From contig NZ_CP045651.1 in NCBI RefSeq assembly GCF_009557455.1, positions 2,418,001-2,482,000 of the forward strand: a DNA stretch of 64,000 nt. Direction: 5' to 3'. Shown in pieces: positions 9,901 to 16,026 of this stretch (its first letter is position 1; every line of letters starts with the position of its first letter). The stretch comes from Alistipes sp. dk3624 (lineage in GTDB: Bacteria > Bacteroidota > Bacteroidia > Bacteroidales > Rikenellaceae). A model generated the notes under the pieces. The model did no database searches and had not been told where the DNA came from. It was given only the letters and a program-made list of their open reading frames with translations. Position numbers and translations under genes: made by a program.

Positions 9901-11534
9901 ACCACCGAAACCGTGTCCCGCCGGTTGAAATTCAGTTTGTACAGGTCGGCGTTATGCAGGGCCAGATTGAAATTGTAGGCCGGCAGCGAATCGTTGAAGT
10001 TCAGTTTGCCATCGAAATCGAACGCGATGTTCGGGTCGGTCGAGACGATGGCGCCGGTGTACTCCTTGTTCTCGAATTCCCCGTTCAGGACGATGTCGTT
10101 GTACGCGTATCCGTTGTATTCGAGCAGCGGAATCTGCGCCTGCGCTTTCATCCGCAGCGCGCTGCCGAGCTGTCCCGTCACGTCGGCTTTCAGCGCGATG
10201 CGGTCGAGTTTCGGGATGCCGAGCAGCGAGCCGATCCGGAAATCGTTCGTATTCAGCGTCCCGTTGAAACCGGTCGCGCGTTGCGTGGACTGAAGCGGCT
10301 TGATATTCAGTTTCAGGTCGGCGCTTCCCAGTTCGCATTGCAGCCGGCCGTCGGCTGCGAAGTCGCTGAATAGACCGTCGAAATGGCCCGTAAATGCGAT
10401 TCGCCCCATTTTTTCGAGCGTGGCGTAATTCTTTTCGACCGATTTCCGGGCGATGTCCTGCACAATGTCGGCGATGTCGGCGGCCTCGGTACGCAGTTCC
10501 TGCACGTCGAACGAGAAATGGGTGCGGTTCACGTCCGGCAGCCCGGTCATGCGGAATTTTACGTCGACCCGCGTGTTTCTCGTTTCGACCGGCCCCACGC
10601 TCCCTCTCATGTTCGAGACCGGCCCTTCCACTTGTCCCGAAGCATTGCGGAAGACGGTTTGCCAGTTGCGCAGTCCCTGGGCGAAGTAGGCGATGGTCTG
10701 AAAGCTAACGGTCGAGGCGGTAAATTCGGAACGGATATTCACTTTATTCAGGAAATCGTTATACCCTTTCCACGTGTCGTAGTCGAAATAGAGATAGGCC
10801 ATCCGTACGTCCGATTCGGCGGTCTTTAGCCGGAAATCGTCGAAGTGCATACCCGATCCGGAGATCCGGAAATGCCGCGTCGACAGGTTTTCGATGTGCA
10901 GCCCGCAGCGCTCCCGCAGCGTCAGCGAGTCGATCGCGAGGTTCACGCTGTCGTCTGCGACCGATACGTCCCGTACGAGAAGTTTGAAATTCCGAACGTC
11001 CAGATCCGTAAAGTTGACGCCGTACTCTTTCGGGCGGACGTCGAATTTCCGGTGGCGGAAATTCATGTCCCGGATCGTTGCCGAAGACGCCGTCAGCCGA
11101 AATCCTTTTTTCTTTTGTTTCTTCTCTTTCTTGAATTTCAGCAGGATCTGTTTCAGGTTGCTCGTCCGCGAACTGTCCTGCATCAAGTTGAACCGCACTC
11201 CGTCCAGTTCGACGTCCCCGAGCCGCACGGCTCCCGTGAAAACGTTCAGACTGCCCAGCGGGACGACGACGTTGCGCGCATAGAACAGCGTGTCTCCGTG
11301 GTAGTCCTCTACGTAAAGGCCTTCCAGCGACAGCCGGTTGAACAGCCGGAAACGCACCTTTTCGACCGAGAACTCGGTTTGGGCTTTTTCGCTGAGCATT
11401 TTCAGGCCCTGACCGACGATCAGGTTCTGCACCGATTGCATGTGCAGCAGCAGCGTGACGGCGACCGGCAAAAATATCACAAGCAGGATCACCGCCGACA
11501 CGAAAGATCGTATTATTTTTATAACTTTGCCCAT
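6963..11534 (-). CDS. TamB/DUF490-domain translocation and assembly protein
   Basis: 1523-residue envelope protein. One N-terminal membrane helix (residues about 8-30) is followed by a very long beta-rich periplasmic region of AsmA/TamB type and a C-terminal DUF490-like domain. TamB-like proteins span the periplasm and are implicated in outer-membrane protein assembly and phospholipid transport. The C-terminal 30 residues are highly basic (IRERKALKRQQKSKK), unlike E. coli TamB, whose C-terminus meets TamA. It is divergent from tsaD across a 123-base gap, a pairing I recall from other Bacteroidetes. No terminator is evident at its 3' end. Confidence 0.9.
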   Translation of the reverse strand: MGKVIKIIRSFVSAVILLVIFLPVAVTLLLHMQSVQNLIVGQGLKMLSEKAQTEFSVEKVRFRLFNRLSLEGLYVEDYHGDTLFYARNVVVPLGSLNVFTGAVRLGDVELDGVRFNLMQDSSRTSNLKQILLKFKKEKKQKKKGFRLTASSATIRDMNFRHRKFDVRPKEYGVNFTDLDVRNFKLLVRDVSVADDSVNLAIDSLTLRERCGLHIENLSTRHFRISGSGMHFDDFRLKTAESDVRMAYLYFDYDTWKGYNDFLNKVNIRSEFTASTVSFQTIAYFAQGLRNWQTVFRNASGQVEGPVSNMRGSVGPVETRNTRVDVKFRMTGLPDVNRTHFSFDVQELRTEAADIADIVQDIARKSVEKNYATLEKMGRIAFTGHFDGLFSDFAADGRLQCELGSADLKLNIKPLQSTQRATGFNGTLNTNDFRIGSLLGIPKLDRIALKADVTGQLGSALRMKAQAQIPLLEYNGYAYNDIVLNGEFENKEYTGAIVSTDPNIAFDFDGKLNFNDSLPAYNFNLALHNADLYKLNFNRRDTVSVVRGNLTAQGSGIGLDELNGTIEIDDMTYINHIDTVKTGRIRMLADNHGNRKLLGFYSSFADAELKGRLSYNKMFSYFKNTLISYLPSISEHDGQERETIPPADGASSIDNYYLLNVNVKEANNVAGIFIPGLQVAQGTTLAFLFNPESDVFSLTLNSELIENEQFFVSNLKASARNQGDSISMFVTANDLLAKNLYMPNFSVIGGAKENRVNLAMRFNNTANGTYAMLSTTSALSVNPETGVPQIKINFYPSTLTTGNQTWRIGARQIVYDSTRVVVDNFRIENGPQRLSVNGTASRSNQDTLRLSLQHFDLKPLSQITSSRGYLFEGYTNGSADLIAAYGEGVLNADIDFDSIRVNQIPWRDTKFNCLWDFQSKRARFRLSDRKLGDNIVAGFYSPTERRYGAEMNIRKIDMALLAPVLKGVLRETQGEASARLTLSSRNLQPVLNGAIRVERFETTVDYTNVPYALTGGTIDVADNVMTLQPAELTDPRGNRAGFDMKFDFRNLRNLAYDIHVRPQNTLVLQTTEQQNDLFYGTIFASGNATIQGNKNGVNMNIVATTADNSHFYMPLGNSADISAADFIVFEDPRQKAIRDSLEKANSTNRLRQALARRMRRMDSLPSNMDIKMALNVKPNVEMQLTLDQAGDNLLKGRGNGTINLHVNPRNKDFTIYGDYDITDGSYRFSLKNFATRTFAIEDGSHIQWTGDPVNALVDITAVYKLKASLAPLLGAGEQNSRRNVPVDCIIRLSERLTQPAITFDVTVPNADPETQSVILNSMNTQEMMSTQFLWLLATQSFYADNSYTNQNLNIGAMGATVTGIDFLSNQLSSLLSTDRFRLAPKYRPKSEETSDEFGTEFYGELIKDKLIVEGDVSYDTGNGVQMNKRTANSLTGDVTLSLLLDEAGNFKVKAFTRTIDRFDENQGLQESGIGISYRQSFDTFADLIRNMRNRIERIRERKALKRQQKSKKNASAEPAGESGK

Positions 11535-11657
11535 TCGGAAGCTGCGTGCGGTATTCTGTTGGTTTTCAATCGGAGCCGCTCTGCGTTACGGCGCTTCGCA
11601 TGTCTCTCTGAAAAGAACTACAAGTTTACTAAATTTATTATAAATAATAAAGCCAAA

Positions 11658-12680
11658 ATGGATATTACGATCTTGGGTATCGAATCTTCGTGCGACGATA
11701 CTTCCGCCGCGGTGATTCGGGGCCGGACGCTGTTGTCGAACGTTATTGCCAGTCAGGACGTTCACCGCAAGTACGGCGGCGTGATCCCGGAGCTGGCGTC
11801 GCGGGCGCATCAGCAGAACATCATTCCGGTGGTCGATACGGCGATCAGGGAGGCCGGCATCGACCTGAAGGATTTGGACGGGATCGCTTTTACCCGCGGG
11901 CCGGGATTGCTCGGCTCGTTGATGGTCGGGGTTTCGTTCGCCAAGGGGCTGTCGCTGTCGCTGGATATTCCGATGATGGACGTCAATCACCTGCAAGGGC
12001 ACATTTCGTCCCATTTCATCGATCTGCCCGACCGGCAGTTGGCACATCCGCGATTCCCGTTCCTGTGTCTGCTGGTGTCGGGCGGTCATTCGCAGATCGT
12101 GTTGGTAAAGGATTACGGCGAGATGGAGATCGTCGGCACGACGATCGACGATGCCGCCGGGGAAGCTTTCGACAAATGCGCCAAGGTGATGGGACTGCCG
12201 TATCCGGGCGGCCCGGTAATCGACAAACTGGCTAAGGAAGGAGACCCGAAACGGTTCAAATTCGCGAAGCCGTCGGTAGACGGGTTCAATTACAGCTTCA
12301 GCGGGCTGAAAACGTCGTTCCTCTATTTTCTGCGCGACGAGATGCGCGAGAACCCGAATTTTATCGGGGAGAACAAAGCCGATCTGTGCGCTTCGCTGCA
12401 ATCGACGATCATCGAGATTCTGTTGAACAAGCTGGTACGGGCGGCCAGGCATTACGACATACGCGACATCGCGATCGCCGGCGGCGTTTCGGCCAATTCG
12501 GGCCTGCGCCGTGCGATTGTCGAGGAGGGCGTCCGTCGCGGCTGGAATACGTTTCTTCCCGAGTTCAAATTTACGACCGACAACGCGGCGATGATCGCCG
12601 TCACCGGGTATTTCAAATACCAGCGCGGCGAGTTCGCCCCGATGGACGTTGTCCCCGTGGCGCGGATCAGCCGGATGTGA
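11658..12680 (+). CDS. tsaD: tRNA N6-adenosine threonylcarbamoyltransferase
   Basis: 340-residue ASKHA-fold enzyme that transfers threonylcarbamoyl from threonylcarbamoyl-AMP to A37 of ANN-decoding tRNAs, acting with TsaB and TsaE. The N-terminal phosphate loop ILGIESSCDDTSAAV, the metal-binding segment ELASRAHQQNI (characteristic HxxxH region), LVSGGHSQIV and the C-terminal GGVSANSGLR are all present, and length is normal. The start at ATG 11658 is set by the MDITILGIESSCDD N-terminus; the open frame extends upstream without support. A near-match to the -7 element (TAAATTTA) lies about 20 bases upstream. Confidence 0.97.
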   Translation: MDITILGIESSCDDTSAAVIRGRTLLSNVIASQDVHRKYGGVIPELASRAHQQNIIPVVDTAIREAGIDLKDLDGIAFTRGPGLLGSLMVGVSFAKGLSLSLDIPMMDVNHLQGHISSHFIDLPDRQLAHPRFPFLCLLVSGGHSQIVLVKDYGEMEIVGTTIDDAAGEAFDKCAKVMGLPYPGGPVIDKLAKEGDPKRFKFAKPSVDGFNYSFSGLKTSFLYFLRDEMRENPNFIGENKADLCASLQSTIIEILLNKLVRAARHYDIRDIAIAGGVSANSGLRRAIVEEGVRRGWNTFLPEFKFTTDNAAMIAVTGYFKYQRGEFAPMDVVPVARISRM

Positions 12681-12719
12681 CGGGATCGATTCATTCCGGA
12701 GTCCATACGAAAGGGTCGG

Positions 12720-12727
12720 TATTTTTG
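12720..12727 (+). promoter_or_regulatory. -7 promoter element TATTTTTG (NVEALA operon)
   Basis: TAnnTTTG match downstream of tsaD and 78 bases before the first NVEALA gene. It would give the AT-rich NVEALA cluster its own transcript with a T-rich leader. Confidence 0.45.
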
Positions 12728-12805
12728 CCGATTCTTTTTTTATTTATTTTTCACTTCTTTTGTGTAAAAGAATACGTGTGTTATGTATATATATATCAAA
12801 AACCG

Positions 12806-13063
12806 ATGAAAAGTAAAAGAATTATTAAAATCAGTTTGGCTTTGGCCATTGTAGTAGGAGCATATATTTATATCGATCGGAGTCAGTGTAAATCTATGGA
12901 TTTGTTATTTCAGTCCAATCTTGAAGCATTGGCAGGGGATGAATCGGCGGAACCTGTACAAATTCCTTGTAGTGCCAAAAAAAAGAGTAAATGCAGTTTT
13001 TCTGCTAAAGATGCGGATGGAAATACGCATTCTGATACGTGGAAAGATTCTAAACAGATCTAA
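12806..13063 (+). CDS. NVEALA-family small exported peptide 1
   Basis: 85-residue protein of the NVEALA family, function unknown. Layout: basic N-terminus (MKSKRIIK), one membrane segment (residues about 9-24), a lone Cys after it (RSQCKS), the family motif as NLEALAG near residue 40, then an acidic stretch and a C-terminal part with QIPC, seven residues, CSF, and DADGN. The C-terminal half shares its pattern with the second peptide at 14200. Base composition is visibly more AT-rich than neighbouring genes. It precedes the propeller lipoprotein by 36 bases. Secretion and peptide processing are inference; no export or modification enzyme is encoded nearby. Confidence 0.82.
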   Translation: MKSKRIIKISLALAIVVGAYIYIDRSQCKSMDLLFQSNLEALAGDESAEPVQIPCSAKKKSKCSFSAKDADGNTHSDTWKDSKQI

Positions 13064-13099
13064 TTTCCAGTTATGTCGTGTTGCCGATATATTCTTAGT

Positions 13100-14188
13100 A
13101 TGGGGAAATTAACGGTCATTTTGATCGGGATGTGTGTGCTATGCGGTTGCGAAGGGCGAAAAAACTGGGGCGAAGAAAAGTGGCAAGGTTTGGAGTACCC
13201 CTTGACGGCGACTTCTGTGAATGTGGACCGGATTATTTTCACGGAATCCGATTTGATATTTATCGATGACTATGTCATTTTCGAAAATTGGAATAAAGAT
13301 AAATATTATTCTGTTTTCAGGATATCGCAGGACAGTTTGAAATTTATAGGTTCTTTTTTGACAAAAGGGAACGGGCCTTTCGAGGTGAACGCTTCGAGCA
13401 TACATTTTTTGAATCGAGACAGCGTCTTGATGATCGTTGCGTATAATCCCCGAGGAAAGTCGTTTGTCATACCCGTGAACAATTTGAAAAACGTATTCGA
13501 TTTTTCTGCATGGAGCGTGGTCGATTATCCTTATGTAGAATCTTTTGCCTATAATCTTTTACCGGTTACGGATTCGACTTATTTGATGCAGGGGTTCGGC
13601 GACAGCGACGATTTGTTTACATTACTGAATACCGGTAGTGAGCGGGTGTCGAGTCTGGGGGTTCGCTATCCGGATAGCGGTAACGAGGTTACTTGTTACA
13701 ATAAATCTCAAATTTATTCCGGAGACTTGCGCAAACGGCCTTCGGCCAGACAGTTCGTTTATTCCTGTTCTAATTCGAAATTTGTCGAGATTTTTACGCT
13801 TGGAGATAGTACGGTGTCGAACAGGGTCAGATTATTCGATCGGTTGCCGATATGCACGCAACGAACCGATGGAACTTATAAAATTGTCGATCATTATGAA
13901 TCGGGGTATCAATTATCGGTTACAGATGCGTTTATCTACTGTGCCGATCCTAAAATCGATTATTCGGAACGGGAGAGGTCTATAAAGAGAAACGGTTATT
14001 CTCCCGGGTATGTAAAAGAGGTATATCTTTGCGACTGGAATGGGAATCCGGTGCATAAATATTTATTGGACAGACCGGTATGTTATATTCAGCCGGATAC
14101 GGACGATGAGTGGTTGTATGCTTTTTATTTGAATCCCGAGTCGTTCGAACCCGAAATGGTGAGATTTAAATTGCCTGATATTCATTAA
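13100..14188 (+). CDS. TolB-like six-bladed beta-propeller lipoprotein (BF3164-like)
   Basis: 362-residue predicted lipoprotein. The signal peptide starting at ATG 13100 ends in a lipobox-like VLCGC; a longer start at 13073 would put ten extra residues before it and is less likely. The mature protein has repeated short aromatic/hydrophobic strands separated by turns (DDYVIFENWNKDKYYSVFRIS and later similar stretches), consistent with the TolB-like six-bladed propeller family common in Bacteroides, often next to NVEALA genes. Here it lies between two NVEALA genes with gaps of 36 and 11 bases, so one operon is likely. Function is unknown; binding or sensing of the neighbouring peptides at the cell surface is a hypothesis. 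Confidence 0.8.
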   Translation: MGKLTVILIGMCVLCGCEGRKNWGEEKWQGLEYPLTATSVNVDRIIFTESDLIFIDDYVIFENWNKDKYYSVFRISQDSLKFIGSFLTKGNGPFEVNASSIHFLNRDSVLMIVAYNPRGKSFVIPVNNLKNVFDFSAWSVVDYPYVESFAYNLLPVTDSTYLMQGFGDSDDLFTLLNTGSERVSSLGVRYPDSGNEVTCYNKSQIYSGDLRKRPSARQFVYSCSNSKFVEIFTLGDSTVSNRVRLFDRLPICTQRTDGTYKIVDHYESGYQLSVTDAFIYCADPKIDYSERERSIKRNGYSPGYVKEVYLCDWNGNPVHKYLLDRPVCYIQPDTDDEWLYAFYLNPESFEPEMVRFKLPDIH

Positions 14189-14199
14189 ATGTAGATTCT

Positions 14200-14466
14200 A
14201 TGAAAAAAACAGTTATTTTTTCCGGTTCGGTCGTGTTAGCCGTAGCGGCTTTAGGAGCTTTTGTGCAGTATGATTGTAAAAACAGGTCGGCTGATGATCT
14301 GTTGCTTGAAAACGTCGAAGCATTGGCCGGTTCGGAGGGGGATGGCGGTGAGGAAGTTCAGATTCCCTGTGCTCAGGAAAAACGCAGAAGTTGTACTTTC
14401 AAATCCGTAGATGCGGACGGTAACGAGTATGTGAATACGTGGAATGATTACGTCAAAGCCGGTTGA
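14200..14466 (+). CDS. NVEALA-family small exported peptide 2
   Basis: 88-residue NVEALA-family protein. MKK start, one hydrophobic segment (residues about 5-22), Cys soon after it (QYDCKN), exact family motif ENVEALAGS near residue 42, then an acidic Gly-rich spacer and QIPC, seven residues, CTF, VDADGN. The second half is clearly paralogous to peptide 1, with the same two-cysteine spacing. It starts 11 bases after the lipoprotein stop and is followed by a strong palindromic terminator at 14512-14553, so it is the last gene of the cluster. Precursor processing after the ALA of the motif is speculation. Confidence 0.85.
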   Translation: MKKTVIFSGSVVLAVAALGAFVQYDCKNRSADDLLLENVEALAGSEGDGGEEVQIPCAQEKRRSCTFKSVDADGNEYVNTWNDYVKAG

Positions 14467-14511
14467 TTCTTTCGGCTGGTCGTTTATATGCCGGATGTAG
14501 GATTCGGTAAT

Positions 14512-14553
14512 AAAAAATGCCGGACAGATTTTAAAATCTGTCCGGCATTTTTT
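14512..14553. terminator. Bidirectional rho-independent terminator
   Basis: Perfect inverted repeat with 21-base arms: a run of six A, TGCCGGACAGATTTT, then its complement ending in six T. It serves the NVEALA operon (+) and the oxidoreductase gene (-), whose stop codon overlaps the right-hand T run. Confidence 0.9.
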
Positions 14554-15991
14554 ACAGTTTGTAGAACTCTTCCCAGCCTTCGCGCGGCGGCAGGTCTTTC
14601 AGCAGCTTGTTGGCCCGTTCGTTGTTGGTGATCACTTTTTTCTTCGGGTCGAACAGCAGTTTCGCGTTCAGGCGCTGCGCCAGCACGCCGAGGTTGAACA
14701 CTTGGCAAAGCGGCCCGGCGACGTCGAACGGCGACCGTGCTTGTTCCTGTCCCTTGCAGGCCAACAGGAAATTTTTGTAGTGATTCGACGAGCTCTGGGG
14801 GACTTCCGGCAACTGTGACGCCATCTCCCTGGCCTTTTCTTCCGGGATGATCGACAGCAGGCTGCCGTGCGAACCGCCCTTGAAGGTCAGTTCCTTGCTA
14901 TAAATGATTTTGCCCGGATTCAGCTTGGCCGGCTGGATTTGCCCGGTACTCGGGGCCGGAATGTTCGGATCCAGCTCGGATACGCCGTAGCCTTCCGGCA
15001 CTGGCGGGATGTTCTTCTGTCCTTCGTACCAGGTGACGTCCACCGGCGGCATGTTGCCGCGCGCTCCGAATTTGAACACCAGCGTCGAGGCCTGCGGGAA
15101 GAAGAAGTCGTTGTGCCCGTCGATCCGCACCGGGTCGATCTCGTAGGGCAGTCCCAATTCGAGGAATTGGTGGGCGGTATCCAGAATGTGAGCACCCCAG
15201 TCGCCGAGGGCGCCCATGCCGAAATCGTACCAGCAGCGCCATTGTCCGTTGACGTAGTCCTTGTTGTAATCGTGGAAACGGGCCGTCATCAGCCAGGTGT
15301 TCCAGTCGAGCGTCTGCGGGACCGGCTGTCCCGGAGGGAAACTTTTGATGTTCGTATCCCAGCCGTGCCAGCGACGCGGCGCGTTCATGTGGGCGGTGAT
15401 CGCCGTAACGTCCTTGATGATTCCGGCGTCTTTCCATGCCTTGAACTGGAAATAATTCCCTTCGGAGTGGCCCTGGTTGCCCATCTGGTTGACTACCTTG
15501 TACTTTTTTGCCGCTTTCATCATCAGCTCGACCTCGTAGAACGTGCGTGCCATCGGCTTCTCGGTATAGACGTGCTTGCCGAGCGACATCGCCAGCATAC
15601 AGATCGGGAAGTGCGAGAAGTCCGGAACCCCGACCGAAACGGCGTCGATCTGGTCGCCCATCTTGTCGAACATCTGCCGGAAATCCTGGAAGCGCGGCAC
15701 GTTCGGGAATTGCTTCAGCGACTGTTCGGTGTGCGGGGCCCCCATGTCTACGTCGCACAGCGCGACGATGTTGGCCTCGCCCGTTTTAGCGAACTCGCGG
15801 AGAATTTCGCCGCCCCGGTTGCCGATCCCGCAGACGGCCAGGTTGACCCGTTCGTTCGGGCCGACGATCCGCGGTTTGGGCCGGGCCGCCGACAACGTGT
15901 TTTTCGTCAGGATGGTCGGCAGGGCCGCTGCCGCCGACAGCGCGAGAACTCTTTTCAGAAATTCCCGCCTCGAAAATTCATTGGAATCCAT
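14552..15991 (-). CDS. Gfo/Idh/MocA family oxidoreductase, Tat-exported
   Basis: 479-residue NAD(P)-dependent sugar dehydrogenase-like protein. The N-terminus has a twin-arginine signal (FSRREFLKR, then an Ala-rich hydrophobic stretch), so it is probably exported folded with its cofactor. The Rossmann motif is a variant, VCGIGNRGGE, near residue 54, and YTEKPMART matches the family's EKP motif. Exported Gfo/Idh/MocA proteins of this type in Bacteroidetes include glycoside-cleaving NAD-dependent enzymes (GH109-like), but substrate cannot be assigned. It lies 35 bases downstream of the GH78 gene and is probably in its operon. Confidence 0.88.
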   Translation of the reverse strand: MDSNEFSRREFLKRVLALSAAAALPTILTKNTLSAARPKPRIVGPNERVNLAVCGIGNRGGEILREFAKTGEANIVALCDVDMGAPHTEQSLKQFPNVPRFQDFRQMFDKMGDQIDAVSVGVPDFSHFPICMLAMSLGKHVYTEKPMARTFYEVELMMKAAKKYKVVNQMGNQGHSEGNYFQFKAWKDAGIIKDVTAITAHMNAPRRWHGWDTNIKSFPPGQPVPQTLDWNTWLMTARFHDYNKDYVNGQWRCWYDFGMGALGDWGAHILDTAHQFLELGLPYEIDPVRIDGHNDFFFPQASTLVFKFGARGNMPPVDVTWYEGQKNIPPVPEGYGVSELDPNIPAPSTGQIQPAKLNPGKIIYSKELTFKGGSHGSLLSIIPEEKAREMASQLPEVPQSSSNHYKNFLLACKGQEQARSPFDVAGPLCQVFNLGVLAQRLNAKLLFDPKKKVITNNERANKLLKDLPPREGWEEFYKL

Positions 15992-16026
15992 ATTTCAGTT
16001 GTTTGTATCGGTTATGATTGGGTTTT

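Noticed and set aside
7989-10373. 794-residue plus-strand open frame
   Set aside because: Arg/Val/Asp-rich translation antisense to tamB without domains; a GC-driven shadow.
10845-11657. Long open frame extending upstream of tsaD over the tamB-like gene
   Set aside because: It is antisense to a well-supported 1523-residue gene, and TsaD homology starts exactly at 11658; high GC content produces long shadow frames.
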